Shown one piece after another: positions 42,235 through 56,309 of a stretch of 64,000 nucleotides of DNA. Location: NCBI RefSeq assembly GCF_047663525.1, contig NC_092592.1, positions 26,841,001 to 26,905,000 of the forward strand, read 5' to 3'. The DNA is from Anas platyrhynchos. Lineage: Eukaryota > Chordata > Aves > Anseriformes > Anatidae. The position numbers were made by a program, and so were the translations under genes. Position 1 is the stretch's first letter, and the number at the start of each line of letters is the position of its first letter. A model generated the notes under the pieces. The model was given only the letters and a program-made list of their open reading frames with translations, did not search any database and was not told the origin of the DNA.

Positions 42235-43348
42235 ATGGCGGCGGCGCGGCGGTACTGCGTGCCGGGGGAGCGGCTGTGCAGCGCGGCCGAGGCGGCGGCG
42301 GGCAGCGGCACCTACACGCGGCGCGGGGCCGTGTGCGCGGCGCTGGCCGGCTGCATGCGGAGGGGCGGCGGGGACGGCGGGGGGCCGCAGGTGGCGGTGC
42401 TGAGGGACGCCGAGGCGCAGCTGCTGCCCGATGTGGGCGCCGTGGTCACCTGCAGGGTAACGGGGGGGCACCGGGGGGCACCGGGGGGCACCGGGGGGGT
42501 AACGGGGGTAACGGCCCCGCCGTCGTTTTCTCGCCCCCTCAGGTGTGCAGCATCAACTCGCGCTTCGCCAAGGTGCACATCCTCTACGTGGGCTCCACGC
42601 CGCTCCGCTCCGCCTTCCGCGGCACCATCCGGTGAGAGGGGGGGGCCCGGGCGGCTCCTGGCACGGGGTGAGGAGCGGTGGGGGCCGGCCCGGTGTTGGA
42701 TTGCTCTCTCGCCTTTTCCAGGAGGGAAGATATCCGAGCCACCGAGAAGGATAAGGTCAGCGGGGCTGCCGGGAACACAGCCGCCCCCCCTCCAGCCCTG
42801 CTGGCGCTCAGCCCACCCCGGGGTGAGCAGCACCCTCACACACCACCCGTCCGTGTCCCCTCTGTCACACACAGGTGGAGGTGTACAAGAGTTTCCGCCC
42901 CGGTGACATCGTCCTGGCCAAGGTGGTATCCTTTATTTGCCCTGGGATCGGTACTTTGGGATGCGGGGTCCGTGCAGGGAGGCCTTTCCCTTAACCCCCC
43001 CCCCGCCCAGATCTCCCTGGGGGACGCGCAGTCCAACTACCTGCTGAGCACGGCGGAGAACGAGCTGGGCGTGGTGGTGGCTCGCAGCGAGGCAGGTAGG
43101 GACCAGGAGCTGCTGAGGCAGCGCCCAGAGCCAACAGCCTCCTCCCTGCCCCGTCCTGCCGAGCCTGGCGTGCTGTGGGGCTGCCGGGGATGGGAAATGC
43201 CAGGGGAAGGCGAGCAGCCCCCTGACAGACAGTGCCCGCAGGGGTGCAGATGGTGCCCATCAGCTGGTGCGAGATGCAGTGCCCCCAGACGCACACCAAG
43301 GATTTCCGCAAGGTGGCCCGCGTGCAGCCCCAGTTCCTGCAGACCTAG
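42235..43348 (+). CDS. EXOSC1: EXOSC1 (CSL4), RNA exosome cap subunit
   Basis: One of three S1/KH cap subunits of the nine-subunit RNA exosome, which processes and degrades nuclear and cytoplasmic RNA. Exons 42235-42456, 42543-42631, 42722-42755, 42875-42925, 43011-43095 and 43242-43348 encode 195 residues, the human length. Features: N-terminal RYCVPGERLC, QLLPDVGAVVTC opening the S1 domain, INSRFAKVHILYVG, EDIRATEKDKVEVYKSFRPG, DIVLAKV/ISLGDAQSNYLL, and a C-terminal zinc-ribbon-like part with SWCEMQCPQTHTK. The insertion GGGDGGG after residue 44 is Gly-rich compared with human. Intron 4 (42926-43010) has a GTATCCTTT donor and a TTAAC branch-like element, the hallmarks of a U12-type intron. 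Intron 1 holds three GGGGGGCACC units (about 42464-42497). Confidence 0.98.
42926..43010 (+). other. probable U12-type (minor spliceosome) intron in EXOSC1
   Basis: The 85-bp intron begins GTATCCTTTA, a perfect match to the GT-AG class U12 donor. Near its 3' end TCCCTTAAC (42987-42995) matches the TTCCTTAAC branch consensus at 8 of 9 positions. The branch A at 42994 lies 16 nt before the intron end. Confidence 0.85.
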
Positions 43349-43490
43349 CGGGCTCCTCGGCCCCCAGCCTGCACCCCCGGGGGCTGCGGGGGCCCTGCAG
43401 GGGCTGGGCTATGGCCAGAGGGCTCCTCCGGGCAGCTCCGTGCGTGAGAGGCTGGGCCGGCAGGGTGGGTTTTATATTTCTGCTGTAGGT

Positions 43491-43496
43491 AATAAA
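43491..43496 (+). terminator. EXOSC1 poly(A) signal AATAAA
   Basis: Canonical signal 143 bp after the EXOSC1 stop. The 450 bp from here to the PGAM1 3' end (43497-43945) hold no recognisable gene. Confidence 0.85.
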
Positions 43497-43951
43497 TCTT
43501 TTTCTGAGAGCTCTCCTTGGTTTTTGTCCAGAGGGGTTGCTCCAGCTGCCAGCAGCCCCGCTGACCTGGCTGCTGCCATGTCCTGTGGGGTGCAGGGGTC
43601 AGGAAATGGCAGGGGAAGGGGGCACCAAGAGGATTTGAGGCCAGTGCTAACAGCACAGGCTGTGGCTGCGCTCATCCCAGGGCTGTTATCACCTCAGGCC
43701 ATGCCTGCCTCACGTGCCTGTGGGGCTCGGGGAGCACCACACCCCAGAGCCAGTAAAGCCCAGCTGAGCAGCGGTGAATCACTCTCCTGTGATTGCAGAG
43801 CCCTGCTTTGCTCCCCGAGCACCCTCTGCGGCTGCAAGGCCCCAGCAACTGCCGCATGGCAGCCACGTGGTGGAGCCGGAAAGGAGGCGGGGGGCAAGGC
43901 AGGAGCCCCGCGTGGCCCAGCAGCGCACGGTGTGAGCAGAAATCACCACCA

Positions 43952-43975
43952 TTTATTGCATATTAATCTTTTATT
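43952..43975 (-). terminator. PGAM1 poly(A) signals (two AATAAA)
   Basis: TTTATT occurs on the + strand at 43952-43957 and 43970-43975, about 830-850 bp beyond the PGAM1 stop codon. That gives a long 3' UTR, as in mammalian PGAM1. Confidence 0.8.
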
Positions 43976-44807
43976 GAACCGGAACAAGACAGCTGCTACT
44001 GTTGGACAGTTACATTGACCCAGTGCACGGCCAGGCTCACTACACCAGCAGCAGGGGGAGGCCACGGTGACAGTGCCAAGTACACAGCTGTGGGAGGGGG
44101 CACAATGGCATCTACGCCACCACCATGAGGCAGCAGGACGAGGGTGGGCTTTGGCAGCGGGAAGCACGTGGCAGATACAAACTCCCAGACAACGCGCTCC
44201 CTCCTTTGTCCAAAGGCAATAAATTAAAGCATGGGCTGGCAGAGCTAGGCCCAGGTTCGCAAGTACCAGTGCTGGGTGCATCCCACACAGGAGCACAGTG
44301 GGGCACGTGCCACAAACCCACCCGTGCAGTATTAAACAAACTGGTTTTCACACCACGCTCCCACAGGGGGAGAGGGCACCCATCCCGCTCACTGCCCGTG
44401 CTGCACTCCCCCCCACTGCTCCTGCTGGGCCCCTGGAATAACTAAATCAAGCAACAGAACTACAGTAACAGTGACAAGAACTGCAGGGAAACAAAGCAGA
44501 GAAGCCAGGCACGGCAAGGAATTGCGCAGAGCATCCCCCGAGGGCTGGGAACAGAACAGAGAGGGGTGCGGGTGCTGCCTGGCAGAGTGAGGGCTCCCTT
44601 TCACACCAGACCCCCGTGCACGCAGCCCCTCACCCCCAGGCTGCCCGCAGAGGGGAGCCTGGTCCAAAGGGAAGGGGCCAAGTCCTGGGGAGCTGCTCCC
44701 TGCTCCAGCTCTGCAGCTCCAAGTTCCTACGGCTGTGGGGTGTGCACAGAGGGGTGGGGACAGAGGGGGGGACAACTCTACTAACTCGCTAGCCTGCGCG
44801 CCTGGCC

Positions 44808-46401
<1,594 letters not shown>

Positions 46402-46967
46402 GGCGCCGCCGCCTCCCCCTCCTGCCGCCGCCGCCGCCGCCCGCCCGCGACTGCCCCGCGCCGCCCGGCCCCGCCCCGGGCAGTGCCCCGCGCGCATGCG
46501 CAGCCCGGCGCGGCGCCCGGGCCCTGCCGCACGTAGCGCATGGCGAGCCCGCGAAGGGCGGTGCGACCTTCGCGCCAGTGACGTCACGCGCCGTAATGCC
46601 GCGAGGCGCGGCGCGATGCAGGCCGTAGTGACGCGAGTAGAGGCGTAGGAAAAAACCTCCCCCGCAGTGGAGGAATGTGTTTAGAAGGGGCTGAGAGGGG
46701 AAGGCGGACACCGGGAAACGCGTAGCGAGCTACTCGGGGCGCGGAGCCGCCCGTATTTCACCCCCCGGTGCCGCGGTGACAGGCAGCGCCCTTTGCCTAT
46801 ACTACACACTTAGGTCACCCATCCACGCCGCAGCCGGGCTCCACCCTGCTTAGCTTCCCACGCGCGCCCCCCCCGCGGCTAACCCGACGCTGCCTCAAAA
46901 TGGCGGCGTGCGCCGGAAGCGGAAGCGGGGCCGGTGCCGGTGTGGGGCCGGCATGGCGCGGGGCAGC
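46402..46967. promoter_or_regulatory. shared PGAM1/RRP12 promoter: NRF1 site and CRE
   Basis: A 566-bp interval between divergent starts. It holds an NRF1-type CGCGCATGCGCA at 46491-46502 and a perfect CRE TGACGTCA at 46579-46586, both closer to PGAM1. No TATA box was seen. Confidence 0.65.
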
Positions 46968-49900
46968 ATGGCGCGATGCGGCCGGCTGCGGCCCGGGGCG
47001 GCCGCCAAGCTGCGGCGCTGGAGGAAGGGGCACAGCAGCGACTGCAACCCCGACACCCGCCGGCACCGCCTGGCCGCCAGGAGCCGCTTCTGCAGCCGGC
47101 CCGACGGTGAGAGCGGGCACCGGGGGGGGCACCGGCACCGGGACTGGGGGCACCGGGAGGCACCGGGAGGCACCGGGAGGGGCTGGGGGGTGCTGCGGGG
47201 ACCGGGGGGGCACTGCTGGGACCTGGGGTTGCTGCGGGGATCTGGGGGTGCTGTGGGGGCACGGGGGGTACCGGCACCGGGGAGAACCGGGAGGGCACCG
47301 GGGGGGTACCGGGAGGGTGCTGAAGGGGCTGGGGGGGTCTGCTGGGGACCAGGGGTACCGGGAGGGGACCGGGAGGGTACCGGGAGGGTTGGGGGGGCAC
47401 TGAGGGGGAGCTGCATAGGGCCCCTGGTGGGAGGAGGAGGAAGAGGAAGGTGAGGAGGAGGAGGAGAAGGAAAGTGAGGAAGATGAGGAGGATGAGGAGG
47501 GGGGCAATGAGGAGGATGAGGATGAAGGAGGCGCGGGGCTCGGTTGTACCGGGCTGACCCCGTCCCACCCCGTGTCCCGGCAGAGAAGAGCCGCCTGACG
47601 GTGGACGCGGTGAAGCTGCACAATGAGCTGCAGGGGGGGGCCCTGCCCATGGAGGAGGAGGAGGAGGAGGGGGGAGCTGGGGGTGAAGCCGCCACGGAGA
47701 GGTCCTCGGGAACCTTCCTGAGCGGGCTGAGCGACTGCTCCAACGCCACCTTCAGCAAGGTGCAGCGCTTCTGGGAGTCCAGCTCCGCCGCGCACAAGGA
47801 GGTACTGGGGGATACTGGGGGGTACTGGGTGATACTGGGGGTCCCGGGGGTGCCCGTTACACCCCGGGCACTCACAGTAACGCCCTGACAGATCTGTGCG
47901 GTGCTGGCGGCCGTGACGGAGGTGATCCGCGCGCAGGGGGGCAAGGAGACGGAGACAGAGTACTTTGCTGCGCTGGTGAGTGCCCAAAAGGGGTGACGTG
48001 CTCCCCACACGTGCACCGGGCGTCCTTCTCCTGCCGAGGTGCTGTCAGGCTGCTCTTGGATTCCCAGTCCCTTTCCCCCAGGCTTTGGGAAGGGCTGGGT
48101 TGGTGCAAACCCAATTTCTGTTCCCAGATGACCACGCTGGAGGCGGTGGACACCCCGGAGTCACTGGCTGCTGTTTCCTACCTGCTCAACCTGGTGCTGA
48201 AGCGGTGAGCAGGGAGAGCTGCCCCTGCCCAGAGGCACTGCCCCCCCTCAGCAGGCCGGGTGCGTGGTTCCCTGTGTGCCTGCCAACCCTGTGCCCCTTC
48301 CCCCTGCAGGGTCCCGAGCCCGGTGCTCATCAAGAAGTTTTCGGACACCTCCAAAGCCTTCATGGGCATCGTGTCCTCGCAGGCCTGCAGCGGCTCCACC
48401 TCTGCCCTGCGGTGGGTGAGTATCGGAGAGGCAGCAGCAGCTGTGTGGGGTTAGGTGGGCGGTGAGGGGGTCTCCAGGGCATGGTGCTGATGTTGCTGCC
48501 CCTGCCGTAGGTCCTGTCCTGCCTGGCCACGCTGCTGCGCAAGCAGGACCTGGCAGCCTGGAGCTACCCTGTCACCCTGCAGGTCTACCACGGCCTGCTG
48601 AGCTTCTGCGTCCACACCAAGCCCAAGGTGAGTCCCCAGCGCCCTGGGCTGTGCCTGTGCTGCCTCCTGGGCTGGTTTCGGGGGCTGGCTATGCTCCTGG
48701 TGCTCCTACACCTATTCAAACTTCCCCAGGTGCGGAAAGCAGCTCAGTATGGCGTGTGCTCTGTCCTGAGGGGCAGCGAGTTCATGTTTGGAGATGCAGC
48801 CCCCGAGCATCACCCGGCGGCACCCTCCACGGCCAAGTTCTGCGTGCAAGAGATTGAAAAAGCTGGAGGTACGGGACAGGGGGTGTGTGGCCAAGAATGA
48901 GGGCCCTGCAGCATGCAAGAACGGGGACTGGAAAGGAACAGCACAAAGCACAGCACTCTGTGTTGCTGTGAGAGGAGCTCCAGGGGGCGTGAGATGGTGT
49001 TGGGATGCTCAAGGTGTTTGCAGAGCCCTCTGTCCGTTCTGTTCTGCTCAGAAGCGTTTGGGGGAGGGCATCAGTTCACCCCACGTCTGTGGGTCAGCCC
49101 CAGCTCTGCCGTGGGGTCCCTGCGTCAGGCAGAGCTGTGGTCACAAGCACGGGTGCTGCTCCACTCCCCCAGGCGCCAAGGAGGCCACCACCACCCTGCA
49201 CGTCCTGTCCCTGCTGCGGGACGTGCTGCCCTGCTGCCCTGCGGCCGCGGTGAAGACGTGCTGCGAGACCCTGCTCAGAGTCATGACCCTCAGCCACGTG
49301 GTGAGTGTCCTCGTGTCCCCATGTCCCCGTGCCTGGAGCTGTGCCGGGCTGCAGGACTTGGAAATGGCAAGATCTGAGCATGGAGCACCCCAGGGAGAGC
49401 CGGGGCTCGCTGGCCTGGCTGCTATGGAAGAGGGAGGCTGCCCCGCGGGAGATGGGGCTTTCCCGTGGGGCTGGGTAGGGCAGGGCCTGTTTTGGGGCAC
49501 GGAGCACAAAGGATCTGCCCTGGAGCTGTCCTTCCTGACCCCGTGTCCTTGCAGCTGGTGACCGCCTGCGCCATGCAAGCCTTCTACAGCCTCTTCAGCG
49601 CCCAGCCCGGCCCCTCCTGCCTGCCGGCACAGCTCAACGCCCAGATCATCACCGTGAGTGCGGGGTGCTGCGGCGGGGAGGGAACGGGGCTGCTGCCACC
49701 GCCACCCTTCCCAGCACCACTCTGCTCCCCCAGGCGCTGTACGACTACGTGCCTAGCGCCAGCGACCTGCAGCCGCTGCTCACCTGGCTGTCGACCATGG
49801 AGAAGGCGCACGTCAACCTGGGCAGGTGGGGAGAGGCTGGGGCTGGGGCCGGGCAGGGGAGAGGCCGAGCTCTGTCTCACCGGCCTCCCGTCCTTCCCCA

Positions 49901-52900
49901 GGCTGCAGAAGGACCTGTGCTGGGCTCACCTGCCCCGGCTCTTCTCGGCTGCCATGAACTGCTTCCTGTCCCCGCACTCGCAGGTGGTGTCAGCTGCGGC
50001 GCAGACCCTCGAGGTACCGACTGGGGACCCCTCTCCCAGCCCGTTTTGTTGGTGCCGAGCTGCCCTGGTCCTTGCTGGTGGCCAGGGTGGGGTCTCTGCC
50101 TGGGGCTGGCCCATCGCAGCCCACCACCAACCTGTTTTTTACCACGTTTGCTCCTGCAGAACCTCCTGACCGAGTGCGTGGCTCCCCACATGGACGAGCT
50201 GGGCACTGTCACCGCGTCAGCCCCAGCCCCTGCCTCCTACCTCTGCAAGATGTTCAGGTGGGGGCTGTGGGTTTTGGGAGAGGCCGTCCTGGGGCTCCAG
50301 CTGCTGCCTGGTCCCCAGCAGGGCTGGCAGGCTGTGTGGCACGGTGCTGGGTGCGTCCCCATCGCTGTCCCTTCCCTCCAGGTCGGTGGAGGACGGGCTG
50401 ACGTATCGCTTCCACGCGGCGTGGGACGAGGTGCTGCAGGTGCTGGAGATCTTCTTCGAGTCGTGCGGGAAGCAGTGCCACCCCATCATGAGGAAGGTGA
50501 GCCTGGCGGGGAGGCTGTGCGGGGCCAGCCGGCCTCTGCGGCCCCTCGGTCACCTCCTGCCCTGTCCCCGCAGTGCCTGCAGTCTCTGTGTGACCTGCGT
50601 CTCTCCCCGCACTTCCCCTACACGGCTGAAGTGGACCAGGCGGTGGGGGCTGCAGTGGCTGCCATGGGCCCCGAGGTGCTGCTGGAAGCTGTGCCCCTGC
50701 AGATCGACGGCAAGGAGTGAGCACAGCCCCCAGCAGTGGGAAGCCAGGGCCTGGGGGCACCACGGCTGCTGCTTTCCAGCCCTGCTGCCTCCCCACGGTG
50801 CTGGGCACAAGCTCTGGGGCTGGTGCTGGCAGCACCCCGTGCTCCCCCTGACCTGTGCGCTCCCTCCCCAGGGAGAACCTGGATTTCCCCCGCAGCTGGC
50901 TGCTGCCCGTGCTGCGGGACTACGTGCAGGGCGCACGGCTCGGCTTCTTCACCAGCTACTTCTTGCCTTTAGCGGCCACCCTGAAGAGCAGAGGTGAGGA
51001 GGGGCGGTGTGGGGGGGGCTGCAGCGCTCTGCTACTTCTGCCTCTCTGCTCATCCCTCCCTTTTCTTTCACAGCCCTGGAATTTTCCCAGGCTGGGAAGA
51101 GCCTGGAGTCCAAGATCTACGACACACTGCAGTGGCAGGTAACGAGGGGTGCCTCCCCCCCTGCTGTGGTGTATCCATAGTGCCAGGCTGGGCGGCGGTG
51201 TCCTGGCCAAAGGCTGCCCGCCTCCCCCTCCTTCCTGCACGTTCTAGGTCTGGAGCCTGCTGCCCGGCTTCTGCACCCACCCCACGGACGTGCTGGGGGC
51301 CTTCAAAGGGCTGGCACGCACCCTGGGCATGGCCATCAGCGAGCGCCCGGACCTCCGCCCCACCGTGTGCCAGGCCCTGCGCACCCTCATCCACCGGGGC
51401 TGCGAGACAGGTCGGGGGCTCTGCTGGGGTACCGGGGGGTCCTGTGCCCTGCAGCGACCCGCTGAGGGCAGGGGTGGGGGCTGATGGCCCTACTGATCCA
51501 CGCCGCCCCCTGTCCTTCTCACCCCAGACGCGGAGCGAGCAGAAGTGGGTCGCTTTGCCAAAAACTTCCTGCCCATCCTCTTCAACGTGTACAGCCAGCC
51601 CCAGGAGGAGGGCAGCAGCAGCACGCAGCGCCGCTCCGTGCTGGACACCGTGCGTGCCTACCTGACCATCACTGACCCCCAGGTGAGCGCAGGGGCACCT
51701 CGTGGTTTGCCTCGTTTCATGGGGAAACGGGGAGGCTCTGCGAGGGAGCCCGCAGCAGGGGAGGGATGGAGACAGGGCCCTGATGCAGCGCGACTGGGGG
51801 CTGCAATCCTGAGCCCCAGTGCCCACGGGGAGCAGGAGGGGGAGTCCTGACCGTGTGCCTGCCCTGCAGATGGTGTGCGGGTTCCTGCAGAAAGCCAGCG
51901 AGAAGCTGACCAGTCCTGAGAGCTCAGAGTTTGCCAGGTAATGTGCAGGAATGGTGCTACCAGGGGATGCTGCAGCACTGGGGGCACCCAGGCTGTCCTG
52001 TGTAGGACCTGCCGCTCCCGTGCATCAAATGGGACTCGAAAGCAGAGTCCCAGCGTGGTCGGGGACCCTGCAGCTACCTACCTGCTCACCCCTCTCTGCT
52101 CCAGGCTCTCCCTCCTGGATCTGGTGGTGGCAATGGCTCCCTACGCCGACGAGCAGTCCCTGGGCTCCCTGTACAGCACCATCCAGCCTTCCCTGCAGGT
52201 CAGCAGGGGGGCGCCTTGTTCTTGCTTCCACCCTGCAGCCGTGCTGCAGGACGGGGGCGCAGGGTGACGCCGTGCCAAGGGGCCACCCTGACAGTGCCGC
52301 TGGCTGTCCCCGCAGAGCAAGGAGCGCAGCATGCAGAAGAAGGCGTACCGGGTGCTGGAGGAGGTGTGTGCTGCTCCCCATGCCCCCTGCCAAGCCTTCG
52401 TCCGCTCGCACCTGGAGGAGCTGCAGGCAGCGCTGCTGGACTCGCTCAAGAGCGCGGCATCCCCGGCCAAGAGGGTGAGAACCAGAGCTGCTGCGGGCAG
52501 GGGCCGGGGCTGCCTCCCTGGGTCTCAGCACCGGGCTGTTTCTCTCCCCAGCCGCGGCTGAAGTGCCTGTTCCACATCGTGAAGCAGCTCTCGGCTGAGC
52601 ACGAGCCCTTCGTCACCGCCCTGGTCCCAGAGGTGAGCGTGGGACCCAGGGGCTCGCGGCCGAGGTGTGTGTGAGTGGGGCTGTGACCCACCGCTGTGCC
52701 TCCAGGTCATCCTCTGCACCAAGGAGGTGTCGGCGGGGGCCCGCAAGAACGCCTTCGTGCTGCTGGTGGAGATGGGGAACGCCTTCATCCGCTTCGGACC
52801 CACTCCCCAAGGTGAGCGGCTGCCTTGGGCTCTGATCCAGGCAGTCAGACCCGTGCCTGGCCCCAAAACGGGCCAGGAGGGCTGCGGGGCATGAGGGGAG

Positions 52901-55900
52901 CAGTTCCTGAGTCACTCCTCTTTCGCAGAGGCCATGGAGCGGTTCCTGCTCCTGGTGTACGCAGGGCTCACGGGCTCGGTCACCATGATCAGCTGCACCG
53001 TGCTGGCGCTCACCCGCCTCTTCTTCGAGTTTAAAGGTGAGGGGAGGATGTGTGGGGCACAGGGTGTGGGGCGCAGCGGGGCCGGGCACGGGCTGAGCCC
53101 TGCTGTGGTCGCAGATCATATGGGGCTGAGCGTGGTGGAGCAGCTCCTGCAGAACGTCTGCCTGCTGCTGGGCTCCCGCACGCGCGACGTGGTGAAGGCT
53201 GCGCTGGGCTTCCTCAAGGTCGTGCTGCTGCTGGTGGACACCAAGCTGCTGGCCAAGCACGTCCAGACCATGGTGAGTGCCCAGCGCGAGGGGTGGCAGG
53301 GCAGAGCTGCCTTGGGGGCTGTGCCCTGCTCCTGCCTGGGAGCCAAGGGGGCATAGCCTTGGTCCTGGTGGCAGGGAGGGCAGCGAGGGGGCTCCTCTCC
53401 CAAATATTGGCATGGATTTGCCCACAAACCAAGCAGGGAGACCTCCCCGCAGCCCTGCCTGCGGCACGCGGGGATGCAGGGAGGTGCAGGAGGGTGTGAG
53501 GCTGGGGGGCTGTGATCTCAGGGGTGTCTGTCGGCAGCTGGAAGCCGTGGGGGCCCTCTCGGATGACATGAGGCGCCACTTCCGCATGAAGCTGCGAAAC
53601 CTCTTCACCAAGTTCATCCGCAAGTTCGGGTGAGTCGGGCGCACGGCGGCTCCCGGGGCGGTGGGAGGGCTCCCGGGAAGCATCACAGGAGGCCTGGGAG
53701 CTGCGCTACGGGCGCTGAGGGCTCTGTGTGCTCCCCGCAGCTTCGAGCTGGTGCAGGGGCTGCTGCCAGCCGAGTACCACAAGGTGCTGGTGAACATCCG
53801 CAAGGCTGAAGCCCGCAGCCGCAAGCAGCGAGCCCTGAGGCAGGCGGCTGCAGAGACAGAGGAGGAGGAGGAGGAGGAAGCAGCTCAGCCCCGAGGAGAC
53901 AGGTAAAGACGGGCTGGGGGTGAAGTAGAAGCAGCCCCAACGCAGAGCCTGCTGTGGGGCGTTTTGGGGTCTGCACCCCCAGCTTGTTCCATTTCCATCG
54001 TCCTCTCTGCCGTGTGCCCAGCATGGAGGAGATCCTGGCAGACTCAGAGGACTCGGAGGAGGAAGAGGAGGAACGGCAGCGAGGCAAGGCGCGGAAGAAG
54101 CAAGCACGGCAGAAGGGGCAGGCGTGGCTGAAGGAAGGGGAAGAGGACGAGCCCCTCAACTTCCTGGACCCCAATGTGTCCCAGCGGGTGCTGGGTGAGG
54201 AGCAGAGCCTTTGGGGTGGCTGGGGCAGGGGGTGGTGCATTGCACGGGGACCCTGGGGTCCGGCTGCTCTGGAAGTGGGCCATTGACCCATCTCTCCACG
54301 TGCAGCCACTGAGCCAGCCCCCAAGAGGTCCAGAAAAGTGAAGCACGACTTCCAGGTGGCTGAGGATGGGCGCCTGATCATCCACGACGAGGAGGAGGAG
54401 ATGGAGAATGATGGAGCTAAAGGTACTGTCTGGGCTGGCAGAGACTACGCTTGACCTGCTCTGACACTCCCTGTGTTTTTTTTTTTTATCCTGTCTGTGC
54501 ATCCACGGGAGTTTGGGGGAATGTGAGCCGACTGGGAGGAACACGGCCACCTGTGATGGTTCGGCAGGGGCTCCCTGCCCTGGATGCTGCCACGGTGCAG
54601 GGGCTGCCCTGTGCCTTGCCCTGACCCCCTTGTCTCGTGCTGTAGGTGTGGATGAGGAGGTGGCAGACGTGCTGCAAGACGTGGGCCTTCGCACTGTGAG
54701 TGTGGGGCGCGTGGTCCTGGGGAGGTGGGGGGTGCCCGAGCTGCAGCTCTGAGCTGCCCGAGAGGCCAGAGGGAACACAGGACACACACCAGCTGCTTGG
54801 AGGGGACAGGAGGCTGGCTTGGGACAAGGGGTGTGCGTGGGGGTTGTGGAAGGCCTGTGGAAGGAAGCAGGAGGTCGTGGGTCCGTGGGGGGCAGCGCTG
54901 CAAGGACAAGGCAGCTGCAGGGACCCCGTGTCCTCCTCCTGCAGAAGAAGAGCCAGAAGCGTCGGTTCAGAGAGGAGGCAGACGATGAGGAACCAGAGGC
55001 CGGGAGCTACCCTCAGTACAGAGGTAATTGCACATCACATCCCTGCTCTGCAAGGACCCTAACCATGTACCCTCCATGCTGGGCTGCTCCAAGCCAGCTG
55101 GAGCAGAGGTCTTTGCTCAGATGAAGTTGTCATGGTTCTGTGCTGCTCTTCTGCCCTTGCACCCAGGAGCAGGAGGCAGGAGCAGCTCCCCCAGCCCTGG
55201 TTTGTCCCAGCATGGGAGCTGGGGAGGGGGGAGCCATGCCCGGGCAGACCCTGCCAACACACACACTCCTTTTGCAGCTGGAGGCTCTGGGATCCACCGG
55301 CAGCTGGGCAAGGAGCCAGCCTTTGGTGCAGAGTACAGAGCCAAGGTGAGGGCCCCAGGAGTGGCAGGGCCTGGGGAGGGGAGCGTTGGGCTCTGCTGGG
55401 GCAGGATTGCTGCAGGTCTGGGGGCAGGAAGCACTGGGGGCATCTCTGCTCCAAGAGGAGCTGCCAAAACACACGGTACCTCTAAAAATCTTGGCCCTTG
55501 GTGGCTGGTTCCTGCTCAGCACTCAAGGCAGGTGCCTGGTGCTGCAGCATCACCTGGGTGGGAGATCAGTCCCAGGGGCTATGCAGTATTGTTTTTGGGG
55601 TGACCGTGTGCTGGGGTTGTCCAGAAGGGGACGTAGGCATCTAACTTTGTGCTTCATCTTCCTCTGTGTCAATATCTCCCACAGAAAGGCAAAGGTGACG
55701 TGAAGAAGAAGGGCCAGCTCGACCCCTATGCCTACATCCCCCTGAACAGGGCTAAGCTCAACAAAAGGTGGGACTGGCTGGGAAGGGCACGGGGTGGGGA
55801 ACGGGGTCAAACCTGGGCCTGATGCTGCTCATTGTTGTCATTTTTTGTGGGTTTGGGGGCTCCCTGCCAGCACTGCTCCTTGCAGAGCTTGGAGCAACCT

Positions 55901-56068
55901 TGTGGAGGGGCTGGCTGTGCCCCATGCCCACATTAACATGGCCTTTGTCCCCTTTCTCCCCCCAGGAAGCAGGCGAAAATGCAGGGCCAGTTCAAGGGCC
56001 TGATGAAGGGTGCCCAGCGTGGGGCCAAGGCCGGCCGCAAGAGCCACCTGAAGAACCGGCGCCCCTGA
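46968..56068 (+). CDS. RRP12: RRP12, ribosome biogenesis and export factor
   Basis: Nucleolar HEAT-repeat protein needed for maturation and export of pre-40S particles. 34 exons, 1290 residues (human 1297): 46968-47106, 47584-47801, 47892-47975, 48128-48204, 48310-48415, 48511-48627, 48730-48868, 49173-49300, 49555-49653, 49734-49825, 49902-50013, 50160-50257, 50382-50496, 50574-50716, 50872-50993, 51074-51138, 51248-51410, 51528-51682, 51870-51937, 52105-52198, 52316-52474, 52552-52632, 52706-52811, 52929-53036, 53115-53272, 53538-53629, 53741-53902, 54022-54194, 54306-54422, 54646-54695, 54945-55023, 55278-55345, 55685-55767, 55966-56068. Conserved stretches: [49 protein letters not shown], an acidic [16 protein letters not shown] tract and [14 protein letters not shown]. 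The start at 46968 aligns with human; an in-frame ATG five codons earlier (46953) is an equal candidate. Confidence 0.98.
47107..47450. repeat. G-rich simple repeats in RRP12 intron 1
   Basis: Tandem GGCACCGGGA units (about 47125-47180) and further GGGTACCGGGAGG variants are followed by a GAGGAGGAAGAGG purine tract (about 47430-47530). No gene content. Confidence 0.75.
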
Positions 56069-56283
56069 GGAGGTTTTGGAGGCTTTGCCTGCACCTACCA
56101 AGGCCTGGTAACACCCTGCGACATCGAGGAGCCGTGGGACAGGGACTTCATGAGTGGAGACCCCTTGGGATGTGCCACCCTATGGACTCATGGCCTGAGC
56201 CCTGCCCTGGAGGAAAGTGCTGGGTTGCCTGGTGCAGCTGTGTGTGTGTGTGAGAGCGAGTAATGTGATGAACTCCCTGTATT

Positions 56284-56289
56284 GATAAA
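56284..56289 (+). terminator. RRP12 poly(A) signal (GATAAA variant)
   Basis: Variant hexamer 216 bp beyond the RRP12 stop and just after a TG microsatellite (about 56240-56252). No canonical AATAAA lies nearer. Confidence 0.5.
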
Positions 56290-56309
56290 CACCCCTTGTT
56301 CACACCCGG

